DNA of 55,044 bases, taken from assembly GCA_023522315.1 (NCBI GenBank), contig JAHCSU010000063.1, forward strand, positions 1 through 55,044, written 5' to 3'. The notes under the pieces are model-generated. The model was not told where the DNA came from and ran no database searches. It worked only from the letters and a program-made list of their open reading frames with translations. Shown here piece by piece: positions 9,110 through 18,330 of the stretch. The number at the start of each line of letters is the position of its first letter. Position 1 is the stretch's first letter. The position numbers were made by a program, and so were the translations under genes. The stretch comes from Nostoc sp. CCCryo 231-06 (GTDB lineage Bacteria > Cyanobacteriota > Cyanobacteriia > Cyanobacteriales > Nostocaceae).

Positions 9110-10081
9110 CTAGGAATCATCGCCAAATAATACTCCATCTTTTTGCCCTAAATACTTGTAAGCTATCTGACTATTTAATTCTTTAAATTTTTTCATAATA
9201 TCTTCTTTTTCTTCCGGCAATAGAAGCACATCATCAATTAAAAATTTTGGCAGCCTAGATACTAATTTACATATTGTTTTGTTATTGGATAAGAAGCTCA
9301 AGAATTCTTGATATTTTGACCAATAACTATCATCTAATTTTATGAATTTCGCTAAAATTGTTTCATTCAAATTATTTATAAATAAAAGTATCTTGATCAT
9401 TTTTCCTGAAGGAGACACATTTAGTTTTTCACCATAGTCAACTTTATAATCACTTTTATTGTTGAATTGATTAATGACTCTTAAGAAATCAGCAAAAATA
9501 TGATTTTTCGTATTTGATTTTGCAAAATGTCGAACAATCATATTGTCATATCCAAATATATCTGCCCAATTCTCTAATATTTGATAATAGTTAAAGATAT
9601 ATTGATATTTATTAAATAACTCTTTAATTCCTACGCTACATGCTCCTAGTTTAACCATGTAACAGTAAGAGGATTCTAAAAATTCATCTTGCTGTCTTAG
9701 ATATATAACTACCTTGATTTCGTATTCTTTTAACAAATCTTTTATTTTTGCAAGTGTTTCCGGTTGATAAAAGATTTCAAAAGAAGTAAAAGCTTCTGCG
9801 GAAATTATCACATTTCTAGGGTTAATAGAGTTTATTTCTGTTTTCAGTTCTTCCCAAATTGACATTGAAAGTGTATTATCCTTGTCTTCCAAACCCATTA
9901 AACAATGGGCTAAAGTATTATGGCAGTAACGATTAACTATTTCTTTGGCATTATCTTTTATACCAGATGTAGGATATAAGTAACCGTTTTCTAAGAATTT
10001 ATCTCTATTATTAAACAATGCTTTTTGTAGGCAAGTTGTTCCAGTCTTTGGCATTCCAATGTGTAAGTAAATTGTTGTCAT
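9110..10081 (-). CDS. PAPS-dependent sulfotransferase family protein
   Basis: 323 residues. The N-terminus carries the 5'-phosphosulfate binding loop HIGMPKTGTTCLQKAL, as in sulfotransferases that use PAPS. A VVIYLRQQDEFLESSY segment near residues 125-140 matches the 3'-phosphate binding region of the family. An APS kinase gene that could supply the donor lies in the same operon at 18330-18911. Sulfated aeruginosins are known, so sulfation of the peptide, its glycerate/lactate end or its sugar is the likely job. The gene is AT-rich compared with the NRPS genes, and it sits between the MBOAT and second NRPS genes on the same strand. Confidence 0.8.
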   Translation of the reverse strand: MTTIYLHIGMPKTGTTCLQKALFNNRDKFLENGYLYPTSGIKDNAKEIVNRYCHNTLAHCLMGLEDKDNTLSMSIWEELKTEINSINPRNVIISAEAFTSFEIFYQPETLAKIKDLLKEYEIKVVIYLRQQDEFLESSYCYMVKLGACSVGIKELFNKYQYIFNYYQILENWADIFGYDNMIVRHFAKSNTKNHIFADFLRVINQFNNKSDYKVDYGEKLNVSPSGKMIKILLFINNLNETILAKFIKLDDSYWSKYQEFLSFLSNNKTICKLVSRLPKFLIDDVLLLPEEKEDIMKKFKELNSQIAYKYLGQKDGVLFGDDS

Positions 10082-10144
10082 CTTTCTTTAATTAATAGCA
10101 GTAATTTAAAAGGTATTTTTTGGTAAAAAGTGAGCGATCGCACA

Positions 10145-11683
10145 CTAAAACTGAAAGTAAACAAAGGGTTGAGGATTGATTGCTGTCAACCGAAATATTG
10201 CTGAAACTAACACCCCAAAGCAAACAGCAAAACTCCAACTAGGAATTTTACGCCACCAATCAGCAAACCAACCTTTATAAGCCGCCCAGTGGAGCATAAT
10301 TAAAGGTACAAAAGTCCATGCAATTTGGAGATTTAGGTTTTTAGAGCCAAGAGAAGTCAAGAATAAAAATGATTTTTCTATTTGTATAGCACTGCTAAGA
10401 TCGTTACTCCGAAAGAAGATGGCAGAGGCACAAAACCAATACATTGTTAGGGGGATACCTAGTATCTTTCTTAGTGGTAGCAATCCTTTATAGGGAGCAA
10501 TCCGAGATGACCATTGCTTGTTAACAACTAAGGCGATTCCATTTAATCCACCCCAAATTACAAAATGCCAAGCAGCTCCATGCCAAAGTCCTGATAGAAG
10601 CATCAAAATGAGAAGATTTCTATAGCCAAATAGTTCTGTGCGTTCAGCTTTTGGTCGCTTTCTCATTAAAGGAATATAAACATAGTCTCGCAACCAACTG
10701 TAGAGGGTAATATGCCAACGTTGCCACAACTCAGTGATATTACTGGAAAGGTAGGGGAAATTAAAGTTCAGAGGTAGTTTGTATCCAAGTAAACCGGCAG
10801 AAGCGATCGCCATATCTGAATAACCAGAAAAGTCGCAGTATATCTGGATGACGAAAGAAATAACAGCAATCCAACAACTCAAGAAAGTGTAGTTTTGTGG
10901 ATTCGTGAAATACTGTTCTATTAAAGGAGAAAGATTATCCGAAACGCAGGCTTTCTTGAAATACCCTACGAAAAAAAGCATTAAACACCCCCGAAAATCA
11001 ACCTCGCTTAAGCTTTTTGGGGTTAGTAGTTGGGGCAAAAAAGTAGATGCACGGACGATAGGCCCCGCAACCAGTTGAGGGAAAAAAGTTACAAATAGAG
11101 AAAAATCCCAAAAATTTCTTACAGGTTTGAGTTTACCTAGATAGATATCAAGGGAATAACTCAGAGTTTGAAACGTGTAAAAACTAATACCTGCTGGGAG
11201 AATAATGTTAAGGTTTTTAAGGCTTATAGGTAAACCCAAAAAACTTAATAAGTTGGCAGCAGACTCAGTGAAAAAGTTATAGTACTTAAAAAACCCTAAT
11301 ATTCCTAAATTTGCTACTAAACTAAGTATCAACCATGCTTGACGCTGCTGCTGATTGATTGGCTTATTCAGCAAAGCATCCCAATTTCCAAAACTTGTAG
11401 TTTTTCTCTTCTCTACTATATCGCTTGTTGAGATTGCTGGTTCTGATACGGAGCGTTCGCTTTGCAAATCATTAACCTGTGGTCTAGACAGCATTAAACC
11501 GACAAAGTAATCAATGACTGTCGATAGCAAGAGCAAAAAAAGGAAGCGCCAATCCCAAGCACTATAGAAAATATAACTACAGACTAGCAGCCACAATTTC
11601 CGATGATTGTGTTTCTGTAAAGCCCAATAAATGCAGAAAACAATCAGGAAGAAAAATATAAACCGAAATTCTGTAAATACCAT
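10145..11683 (-). CDS. MBOAT family O-acyltransferase
   Basis: 512 residues with about ten membrane segments. The MBOAT core is present: WQRWHITLYSWLRDYVYIPL followed by GLWHGAAWHFVIWG, which contains the invariant catalytic His. AlgI/PatA-type MBOAT proteins pass acyl groups to sugars in the envelope, usually with an SGNH or AlgJ-like partner. Such a partner lies 45 bp upstream (11729-12868). Together with the glycosyltransferase this suggests acylation of a sugar on the peptide, as known for suomilide-type aeruginosins (inference). Residues of about 70-115 form a hydrophilic insert between membrane segments, and its DNA contains a short GCGAACGCTCCG-type dispersed repeat. Confidence 0.87.
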   Translation of the reverse strand: MVFTEFRFIFFFLIVFCIYWALQKHNHRKLWLLVCSYIFYSAWDWRFLFLLLLSTVIDYFVGLMLSRPQVNDLQSERSVSEPAISTSDIVEKRKTTSFGNWDALLNKPINQQQRQAWLILSLVANLGILGFFKYYNFFTESAANLLSFLGLPISLKNLNIILPAGISFYTFQTLSYSLDIYLGKLKPVRNFWDFSLFVTFFPQLVAGPIVRASTFLPQLLTPKSLSEVDFRGCLMLFFVGYFKKACVSDNLSPLIEQYFTNPQNYTFLSCWIAVISFVIQIYCDFSGYSDMAIASAGLLGYKLPLNFNFPYLSSNITELWQRWHITLYSWLRDYVYIPLMRKRPKAERTELFGYRNLLILMLLSGLWHGAAWHFVIWGGLNGIALVVNKQWSSRIAPYKGLLPLRKILGIPLTMYWFCASAIFFRSNDLSSAIQIEKSFLFLTSLGSKNLNLQIAWTFVPLIMLHWAAYKGWFADWWRKIPSWSFAVCFGVLVSAIFRLTAINPQPFVYFQF

Positions 11684-11728
11684 ATTTATTTATATTTAAT
11701 TAGTGATTAGGTAATAAAAACTGGGCAT

Positions 11729-12868
11729 TCAAAGTCTACCACTAATAAGTTTTTCTCCAGAATTATTTAAATATTGCGTAAATTTTGATGCCAGTAAAAG
11801 TGTGAATTCTTCAGCGCCTTGATGATTGAGATGTGCGCTATCAATTCTACGATCTAGTTCATATAAATTAGTAAAATTATTAGGATTATTAAAAGCAAAT
11901 AGAGTCTCGATATATCCTGATTTATATGCTCTGTAAATAGCAGATGGGTTGGAATCAGTTTCGAGAATTGGAGGAATAAAAAAGATGGCTTCCATTTTCT
12001 TTTTGTTAATTTGCTGCTGTTGTTCAATCCGGGAAGCAATATTTTTCATCATTTTCGCTCCATATATTGTAGATGGATGGTTAAATGCATTTTCTGAATT
12101 TAAATTTGCTAATTTGGTTTGTTCATTTTTGAGATTTTTTTGATAAGTGTCCAAACCATTTGTTCGGAATATAGTCTTCCATTTATCAGCTTTTTTTTGC
12201 CAATCTATTGCGTAATATCCAGATTCTTGTATGAGCCTATCATCAGATACTTTTGCTAATGGATCTGAATTTGATAAATCTAAATTTAATATTCCTTCCT
12301 GCCACAAAGTAGAAAGCTGACCAATCCCTAGCCATCGGTAGATAAAGCTTTGAAAGTTAGCGTATATATATGGAACTTTTACTTTCCAGTTATCGATTGA
12401 TGATTCCAAAATTAATTGGAAATTTTCTAGCGTTTTCCGAGGAGTATGCCAATATATCTCTTGAGCGGAAGTAGAACCAATGTTTGTAAATAGGTCAACT
12501 GAGCAATCTAGAAATATCCACTTTAAGTTTGCTGGTTCTAAAGCCAGAATTTTTTGTAAGTAAAAATCTAGTTCTGATACATTTGCACCTGCGATACCAA
12601 AGTTGAAAGATTTTACACTTTTACCCTCTGTCGTCATGTATTCATCAAACAATTTCGGGATCACCCCAAAGTAAGTAGTACTTGGGCCCAGAAAAATAGC
12701 GTCATAATCATCTTTGTGTTCAGTCAAATATTGCCATTTAACACTGATTTCACCAAGATTTTGGATAGTCTTGTAATAGGGTAAAATTACATTTAATAAT
12801 CCAGAAGAAAAAATTATAGCAATTATAAAAATTAAACTATAACCAAACCTAACTAGTAGTTTTAACAT
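11729..12868 (-). CDS. Membrane-anchored SGNH/AlgJ-like protein, MBOAT partner
   Basis: 379 residues. A single N-terminal hydrophobic segment (about residues 9-28) is followed by a soluble domain. The block-I-like segment DAIFLGPSTTYFG and the C-terminal RIDSAHLNHQG (DxxH) fit an SGNH hydrolase fold like that of AlgJ/AlgX or DltD. These proteins work next to MBOAT acyltransferases to place acyl groups on extracytoplasmic sugars. The gene lies directly upstream of the MBOAT gene on the same strand, which supports a two-component acylation system. The family assignment rests on weak motifs and on context. The 182-bp gap upstream (12869-13050) shows nothing recognisable. Confidence 0.6.
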   Translation of the reverse strand: MLKLLVRFGYSLIFIIAIIFSSGLLNVILPYYKTIQNLGEISVKWQYLTEHKDDYDAIFLGPSTTYFGVIPKLFDEYMTTEGKSVKSFNFGIAGANVSELDFYLQKILALEPANLKWIFLDCSVDLFTNIGSTSAQEIYWHTPRKTLENFQLILESSIDNWKVKVPYIYANFQSFIYRWLGIGQLSTLWQEGILNLDLSNSDPLAKVSDDRLIQESGYYAIDWQKKADKWKTIFRTNGLDTYQKNLKNEQTKLANLNSENAFNHPSTIYGAKMMKNIASRIEQQQQINKKKMEAIFFIPPILETDSNPSAIYRAYKSGYIETLFAFNNPNNFTNLYELDRRIDSAHLNHQGAEEFTLLLASKFTQYLNNSGEKLISGRL

Positions 12869-13050
12869 GATTCTCGTTCAGATATAGCAATGAATTGTTA
12901 ACCTAAAAATACTTGACACGAAATTTGTGATTGATTAAAAGTGTGGAAATGGTTTTAATTAAAGTCTAGATTATCTGAGTTTGAAACATTGATTCAGTAT
13001 TCAAATATAGCTGATTTTTCAGGTTTGATTTCATTATTAATAGTGTGCTC

Positions 13051-14286
13051 CTAGATTTTTTCATATTGATCAAATAAACTTTCGCTCAGGCGCTCCCAAG
13101 AAAATTTTTCAACTGTCCTCTGTCGTCCAGCTTTTCCCATCGCTTTGCTTAAATTTTCATCTCTGAGCAAGCACAGAATTGACTCAGCTAATGCATCAGC
13201 ATCACCTCGTTCTACCAATAGACCTGTCTTTCCTTCCTCGACAATTTCTGGAAAAGCTCCTGCACGAGTTGTAATAACAGGCAATTCCATAGCCATAGCT
13301 TCAATAAGTGGCATTCCAAATGGCTCATTCCATACTGATGGGAAAATAAAAATATCTGCTTGTTGATAATGTTCGACTAACTCTAGGTATTTAACTTCTC
13401 CTATAAAAGACACAGAACTGGCTGCACTTTCACAAAGTCTAGCCTGCAAATGCGAAATATAGTTCCCTTTATAAAACGGAGTTAAAGCAACAATATTGGG
13501 GTCTTCTTTATCGAGCATTTCCCACGGCAATATAGCGTTTTCTGGGCCTACTAGTTTGAGTTGTACCTGGGGATACTGTGACACAACTTTGTTAAAGGCA
13601 TCTAGTAAGACGTGTATTCCTTTTTCTGGTGATATTCTGCCAACAAACAGTAATTGTTTAATGCAATTTGCTTTTGTTTCACTGTTGTCAGTAGTTGGGG
13701 CAAAATGATTAATATCTACACCATTAAAAATGGTTTGACACTTAATTTGAGGAAACTGATCACGGATTTTACTTGTAATATAATCGCTACAAGTAATTAC
13801 TAAATCAACATGCTTGAGTTGCCGTTCAACCATTGCCGAGTCGAACTGCGTCAGCCACTCGCAATGCATATGCAAAACAATTTTAACTTTAGGATTAAAA
13901 GCTTTGATTAGAGAAACGAATTGAGAGACAATATGAATGTGAACAATATCACATTCCTGTAATTGTAAATCCTTAGCTATCTGCCAATAATATCCTAAAT
14001 AATATAGTATTGAACTATAAAAAGGGCGTTTAGGATTAGAGATTTGCCAACTATCAAGAAAGTTTAAAGGCTCTAATAATTTATCAAGTAAATTGCTTTT
14101 AATTCGGCGATAAAGAATACCATCTTCGTAATAATCTAATTGTTTATAATAACCTTTCGATCCATAAAAAACGACATCGTGAAAGCGTGCGAAACGCAAC
14201 CCCAACTGATAAGATATAATCCGAATTGAACCGATCTTTGGCGGCTCTGCAATAGTCCAAGGATAATCAAAAAAAGCAATTTTCAT
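13051..14286 (-). CDS. aerI: Glycosyltransferase, GT4-like
   Basis: 411 residues with a GT-B layout. The C-terminal half carries the donor-site pattern LLFVGRISPEKG and the EPFGMPLIEAMAMELPVI segment (ExxxxxxxE), typical of family 4 retaining glycosyltransferases. Glycosylated aeruginosins are known, and a glycosyltransferase named AerI is reported from aeruginoside clusters. The symbol is given by role and context rather than by a measured match. The gene lies in the tailoring part of the operon, next to the acylation genes. The probable substrate is the hydroxyl of the bicyclic core. Confidence 0.82.
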   Translation of the reverse strand: MKIAFFDYPWTIAEPPKIGSIRIISYQLGLRFARFHDVVFYGSKGYYKQLDYYEDGILYRRIKSNLLDKLLEPLNFLDSWQISNPKRPFYSSILYYLGYYWQIAKDLQLQECDIVHIHIVSQFVSLIKAFNPKVKIVLHMHCEWLTQFDSAMVERQLKHVDLVITCSDYITSKIRDQFPQIKCQTIFNGVDINHFAPTTDNSETKANCIKQLLFVGRISPEKGIHVLLDAFNKVVSQYPQVQLKLVGPENAILPWEMLDKEDPNIVALTPFYKGNYISHLQARLCESAASSVSFIGEVKYLELVEHYQQADIFIFPSVWNEPFGMPLIEAMAMELPVITTRAGAFPEIVEEGKTGLLVERGDADALAESILCLLRDENLSKAMGKAGRQRTVEKFSWERLSESLFDQYEKI

Positions 14287-14354
14287 AAAAAAGTAGTGGC
14301 TACTAAAACACTAATTCAGTGATTTTCAAGCATTTTTATTTGCTCAATCTTGAC

Positions 14355-15293
14355 TTACGCACCTTTTGGCTGCTTGAAATATTGCTGTGCAAGAATTGGT
14401 GGATACTTAGGCACTTCATCTATATCTAAGCAAGTCTTAATAGAGTTAATTTGAGCATCGTAATTAGGGCCTGTAAAAAAGGCGCATGAGTATCTTTGTT
14501 TAGCACTATGAGATTGAGTTGGAACTATAACTCGATGTCGTGTGGCGCAAAATTTATCGTTTGTCCATCGCTGCATTAAATCTGCAACCAATACTATAAT
14601 TGCATCAGGAATGAAGGGCGCTACAACCCATTCTCCAGCATTTGTATATACTTCTAAACCTTCTGAATTTTGAAACAAAAATGTGAGAGTACCTATGTCA
14701 GTATGTTCTGCCAGATAAACTTTTCCTAGTTCTGGAGGCTGATATATGGATGGGTAGTGATGCAAAACTATGCCGTGGTTTTGCTCTGAATATAAATTTG
14801 TAAAATAATCTTCTGGAATTCTCAGAGAAATAGCCAAAGCTTGGAATACTCTCAAAGCAGTTTCGTGACAACCAGCGAAAAATTCCATCATCACTTCATG
14901 AAACTGAGTAGGATTTTTAGGCCATTTATTCGGTTCAAAGAAAGGATCTTCAATCCCACCAACTTCATCGGAAGTAATTTCTTTGCCAAAATGAAACCCT
15001 TCAGTCATTAGTTCATTGGCGTTGTGTTTATCTCCACTTTTTTTAAAATTATGATATCCGCGAAGATTCCGGTCTGGAAAGAAAGATACTTGTTCTTTTT
15101 CTTGCTCCGGTAGTGCAAAAAAGCACTCGGTTTGTGAAAAGACTTGAGCGATTAGAGTATTAGGAATACCATAATTTTTGAGGTAGAAACATCCGACCTC
15201 ATGAATAGCAAGAGAAATTTGTGCAGCGACAGCTTCTTTTGCGGTTGAGTCACCTATAAGAAAAGCATTGAAATCAATGATAGGAATTTGCAT
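14355..15293 (-). CDS. 2-oxoglutarate/Fe(II) oxygenase, isopenicillin N synthase-like
   Basis: 312 residues. The N-terminal DIOX_N-like region starts IPIIDFNAFL. The jelly-roll core has the iron-binding HxD in AEHTDIGTLTF, the distal His in CATRHRV, and the co-substrate RxS in QRYSCAFF. The length is normal for the family. Plant-like 2OG oxygenases of this kind hydroxylate, desaturate or cyclise small molecules. In this operon it probably oxidises the bicyclic core or a neighbouring residue, but the sequence does not show which. It follows the peptide-binding protein gene by only 16 bp, so the two are very likely co-transcribed. Confidence 0.85.
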   Translation of the reverse strand: MQIPIIDFNAFLIGDSTAKEAVAAQISLAIHEVGCFYLKNYGIPNTLIAQVFSQTECFFALPEQEKEQVSFFPDRNLRGYHNFKKSGDKHNANELMTEGFHFGKEITSDEVGGIEDPFFEPNKWPKNPTQFHEVMMEFFAGCHETALRVFQALAISLRIPEDYFTNLYSEQNHGIVLHHYPSIYQPPELGKVYLAEHTDIGTLTFLFQNSEGLEVYTNAGEWVVAPFIPDAIIVLVADLMQRWTNDKFCATRHRVIVPTQSHSAKQRYSCAFFTGPNYDAQINSIKTCLDIDEVPKYPPILAQQYFKQPKGA

Positions 15294-15309
15294 ACAAACG
15301 ATATCCTCT

Positions 15310-17112
15310 CTAGTTAATATCAGTCAGTTTCAGGTCGTAAGAGTTCCAAAATGTTCCTATTAGGGCAGAGTGTTCAATACCTTGGATACGATTTCGTACT
15401 GCCACCATTGATAAAGGGTTAACTAGATAAATGAATGGCAGATACTCCTGAGTAATTCGTTGGGTTTCTGCATAGATAGCTTTACGCTTTGCCTCATCCA
15501 CTTCAGAGGCTGCCTGAATGTATAAATCACCTATTTTCTGTTCCCAATCTGCTACCTGTCGGCCCGTTATCGGCGTTTGTCCTGCTTGAGATTTTTGATT
15601 AAAAAAGTGCCAACCAGTTTCAGGCAACCAAACATTAGCCCAATCATTTGGTTCTTGACCGACAGCAACTTCAAGCACTTGACACTCCCAATCGAAAGTT
15701 TGAGTTAGTTTGTTGATGAAAATGCTAGTAGCAACAGGATTGAAATCAACAGTTATGCCAAGATCACTCAAATTTTGTTTGATGAGTACTCCCATCGCCT
15801 GCAATATATTATTGCTAGCATTCGTCATAAGAGTAAAGCGGACAATATTTCCTTGCTCATCTAATAACTGACCTTGATTGTTGTATTTAAAGCCTGCTTT
15901 TAGCAGTAATTCTTTCGCTTTTTGAAGATTGTATTCATAGACCTTTAAACCTGCTTGTACGGGTAAATAATACTTGCTCTGTACAGCAATCGGCGAATTT
16001 TGCAGTTGACCCAATCCTTTATAGATATTGTTGAGTATTTGTTGGCGGTTAATTCCATAGGCGATCGCTTGTCTAAATTCCACTGTATTAAACCAACGAG
16101 CTTTGATAGGATCGACCAGTGGTTGACCATTCCTACTACCTTTATTAAGATTAAAAGTAATGGCAGTTGACCCTATAAAAAGACCGCCATTATAGATAGT
16201 AAACTTTCCTTTGGCTTCTTCATGTTTTAATAATGAGAAATAATTGGTATTAACGTTGATGTAGTCCAATCCTCCCGAACGGAATTGGATTAAAGAAGTA
16301 TCTTGATTAGGAATAATTTCCCCAATCACACGATCGATATAAGGTTGCGAATTCCCTTGAGCATCTTTACGCCAGTAATAAGGATTTTTTCGGAAAATTA
16401 TTCGCTGGCTCGGAGTATAAGATTCTATTGTATAAGGCCCGTTAACAATAATATTTTCTGGTGGAGTATCAATCCCCCAAGTAGACATAAATTTGGGTCT
16501 GCCTTCCTGGTCTTTTTTTTTGACTGTTTCTCGGAAAATATGGGCTGGTAAAATTTCCAGTTTTGTAGCCCGAATAAATGGCGCAAATGGTTCAGGTAAT
16601 GTAAATTCAACTCGCAAATTATCAAGTTTCCGCACAGTAGGAAAGGTACGATTCTTGCCAATTATGAAGAAGTCTTTAGCATAAGTAGGAATGGCTGGAT
16701 TAGTATAAATTTCATTGTAAGTAAAAACCACATCTTCAGCAGTTAGTGGCTTTCCATCTGACCATTTTAGCCCTTTTTTGAGGGTGTAAATTATTTGTTT
16801 TTTATTTGGAGAAGTTTGCCAAGATTCAGCTAGACTAGGTTCAATTTCTCCCCGTCCATTTTCTTTAACTAGCCCCTCATAAGTATAGGTTAAAGTATAA
16901 GCTGATTCTACGATTAAAGCGGGATTAAAAGTTGTGGGTTCAATTGGGAAAGAGACAATAACTTGAGATATTACTGCTGCTTTTATTTGTAAGTTAATTT
17001 GATTATAGATAATTATTGCGATCGCAGTTATTAAAGCCAGCAAAATTACTAGCCAACGATGGCGAATTAAAGTATATTTTTTATTATTTTTTAATAACTT
17101 ATAATCCAACAT
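15310..17112 (-). CDS. Peptide-binding (SBP_bac_5) solute-binding protein
   Basis: 600 residues. An N-terminal hydrophobic segment (about 20-40) without a lipobox Cys suggests a membrane-anchored or cleaved periplasmic protein. The body shows the family 5 pattern: YTYEGLVKENG, GLKWSDGKPLTAEDVVF and FRQAIAYGINR. Members bind di- and oligopeptides or nickel for ABC importers. No matching permease genes are nearby, so it may work alone, for example binding the peptide product or an intermediate in the periplasm. It sits 18 bp downstream of the aldo/keto reductase gene and 16 bp upstream of the oxygenase gene. Confidence 0.85.
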   Translation of the reverse strand: MLDYKLLKNNKKYTLIRHRWLVILLALITAIAIIIYNQINLQIKAAVISQVIVSFPIEPTTFNPALIVESAYTLTYTYEGLVKENGRGEIEPSLAESWQTSPNKKQIIYTLKKGLKWSDGKPLTAEDVVFTYNEIYTNPAIPTYAKDFFIIGKNRTFPTVRKLDNLRVEFTLPEPFAPFIRATKLEILPAHIFRETVKKKDQEGRPKFMSTWGIDTPPENIIVNGPYTIESYTPSQRIIFRKNPYYWRKDAQGNSQPYIDRVIGEIIPNQDTSLIQFRSGGLDYINVNTNYFSLLKHEEAKGKFTIYNGGLFIGSTAITFNLNKGSRNGQPLVDPIKARWFNTVEFRQAIAYGINRQQILNNIYKGLGQLQNSPIAVQSKYYLPVQAGLKVYEYNLQKAKELLLKAGFKYNNQGQLLDEQGNIVRFTLMTNASNNILQAMGVLIKQNLSDLGITVDFNPVATSIFINKLTQTFDWECQVLEVAVGQEPNDWANVWLPETGWHFFNQKSQAGQTPITGRQVADWEQKIGDLYIQAASEVDEAKRKAIYAETQRITQEYLPFIYLVNPLSMVAVRNRIQGIEHSALIGTFWNSYDLKLTDIN

Positions 17113-17130
17113 CGTGAAACACTCCGCAAT

Positions 17131-18330
17131 TTATTCTTGACTAGGTTGAGATAACAACCTATGGGCATCTTCTAATAAAGTTGGTATTTTGTCAGCATGG
17201 GGACTCTGACACAGACAATCGCCCAGATCGAATTGTCTAACTCGTTCTGCTGTCACGCCAGGGAACCAAGGATCGGCATTATTTAAGTGGTTGTAACGCC
17301 TTGTGGCATATTCAAACATATCAAAAGCGATCGCTAAATTTCGCAACCACAAAATAACTGGAATATTAATCTCGCCAGGGGTTTCTTTATAGGCGGGTAA
17401 ACCATTGTGCCAGCTAGAATACCAGTCTTTTCCGAGTGTAGCGATCGCTTCTTTTTCTAAACAGTTTAAAATTGGTAATAAAATTTTATCCGCTTTATCT
17501 AAAAGTTCTATAACCTTCAAGTGTTCGTCAAAATCTGATGGTCTAGATGCACCTAAGCTGAGAGTATGTACTTGAAGATGGCTCAAACAAAACAGATCGT
17601 TAAATACCATCGGGCTGAGAGGATGGCATAAATCTAATAACTTTTGTGGAGGCTTATAGAGCATACCACCTTTATCTGATGGGCTAATAATAAACACCCC
17701 CATGTCGTGACGTGTGGCTGCTTCTATAGCGGGCCAGTTGAATTGATTAATGTAATACCAGTGGAGATTAACATAGTCAAATTGATTGGTTTCAATGGTT
17801 TTAATAATTAAGTCTGTCGCAGCGTGGGTAGAAAAGCCAATAAACTTTACCTTACCCTGAGTTTGGAATTGCCGCGCTACATCAAGACAACCATTAGGGC
17901 GAATGCTATCTTCAAGCTGTTGGTAATAATTAATCCCATGCAGTGTTAATAGATCAATGTAATCTAGCTTTAATAAAGCTAAAGATTTTTCACACAAACG
18001 GCGGAATTCTTCAGAGTCAGATGTAGGAGCAACCTTAGTTTGGACAATGATTTTTTCTCTGGGTAACTTAGGTAAAATCGCTCCTAATTGCATCTCAGAA
18101 GTTCCATACATTCGAGCAGTTTCGATGTGATTGATGCCAACTTCTAAAGAACGGCGAATAGTGGCTTCTAGATTCTGTTGATTTTCATCGGGAATTTTTT
18201 CTTGAGTCAGTTCCTCATACTCAGTATAGACATAGCGCATTCCACCGCAGGAAAACACTGGCATTGGCAATTCTGTACGCCCAAATCTACGATATTGCAT
18301 TATAAATGTGTTTTGATAAGAGCGATCCAT
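17131..18330 (-). CDS. Aldo/keto reductase family protein
   Basis: 399 residues. The TIM-barrel AKR pattern is clear: MQYRRFGRTELPMP at the start, HIETARMYGTSE (Glu in place of the usual Asp, Tyr present), a Lys in VQTKVAP and a His in LTLHGIN, followed by GFSTH. The frame's ATG at 18330 overlaps the stop of the APS kinase gene (TAATG), which suggests coupled translation. However, homologues normally begin at the Met ten residues further in (18300), so either start is possible. It likely reduces a carbonyl with NAD(P)H. A role in core or side-chain tailoring is inferred from its place in the operon; a housekeeping reductase that was recruited here is an alternative. Confidence 0.82.
   Translation of the reverse strand: MDRSYQNTFIMQYRRFGRTELPMPVFSCGGMRYVYTEYEELTQEKIPDENQQNLEATIRRSLEVGINHIETARMYGTSEMQLGAILPKLPREKIIVQTKVAPTSDSEEFRRLCEKSLALLKLDYIDLLTLHGINYYQQLEDSIRPNGCLDVARQFQTQGKVKFIGFSTHAATDLIIKTIETNQFDYVNLHWYYINQFNWPAIEAATRHDMGVFIISPSDKGGMLYKPPQKLLDLCHPLSPMVFNDLFCLSHLQVHTLSLGASRPSDFDEHLKVIELLDKADKILLPILNCLEKEAIATLGKDWYSSWHNGLPAYKETPGEINIPVILWLRNLAIAFDMFEYATRRYNHLNNADPWFPGVTAERVRQFDLGDCLCQSPHADKIPTLLEDAHRLLSQPSQE

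Noticed and set aside
9079..9118. Two small hairpins at the end of the sulfotransferase gene, considered as a terminator
   Set aside because: No T-run follows on the minus strand, and the sequence is explained by a solo MITE-like end.
11854..12039. Same-strand 61-codon frame inside the SGNH/AlgJ-like gene
   Set aside because: It is out of frame within a longer frame that has an N-terminal anchor and DxxH motif and packs well with its neighbours.
17131..18330. Frameshift or fusion between APS kinase and aldo/keto reductase
   Set aside because: The one-base overlap is a normal TAATG stop-start junction, and both proteins have complete family lengths.
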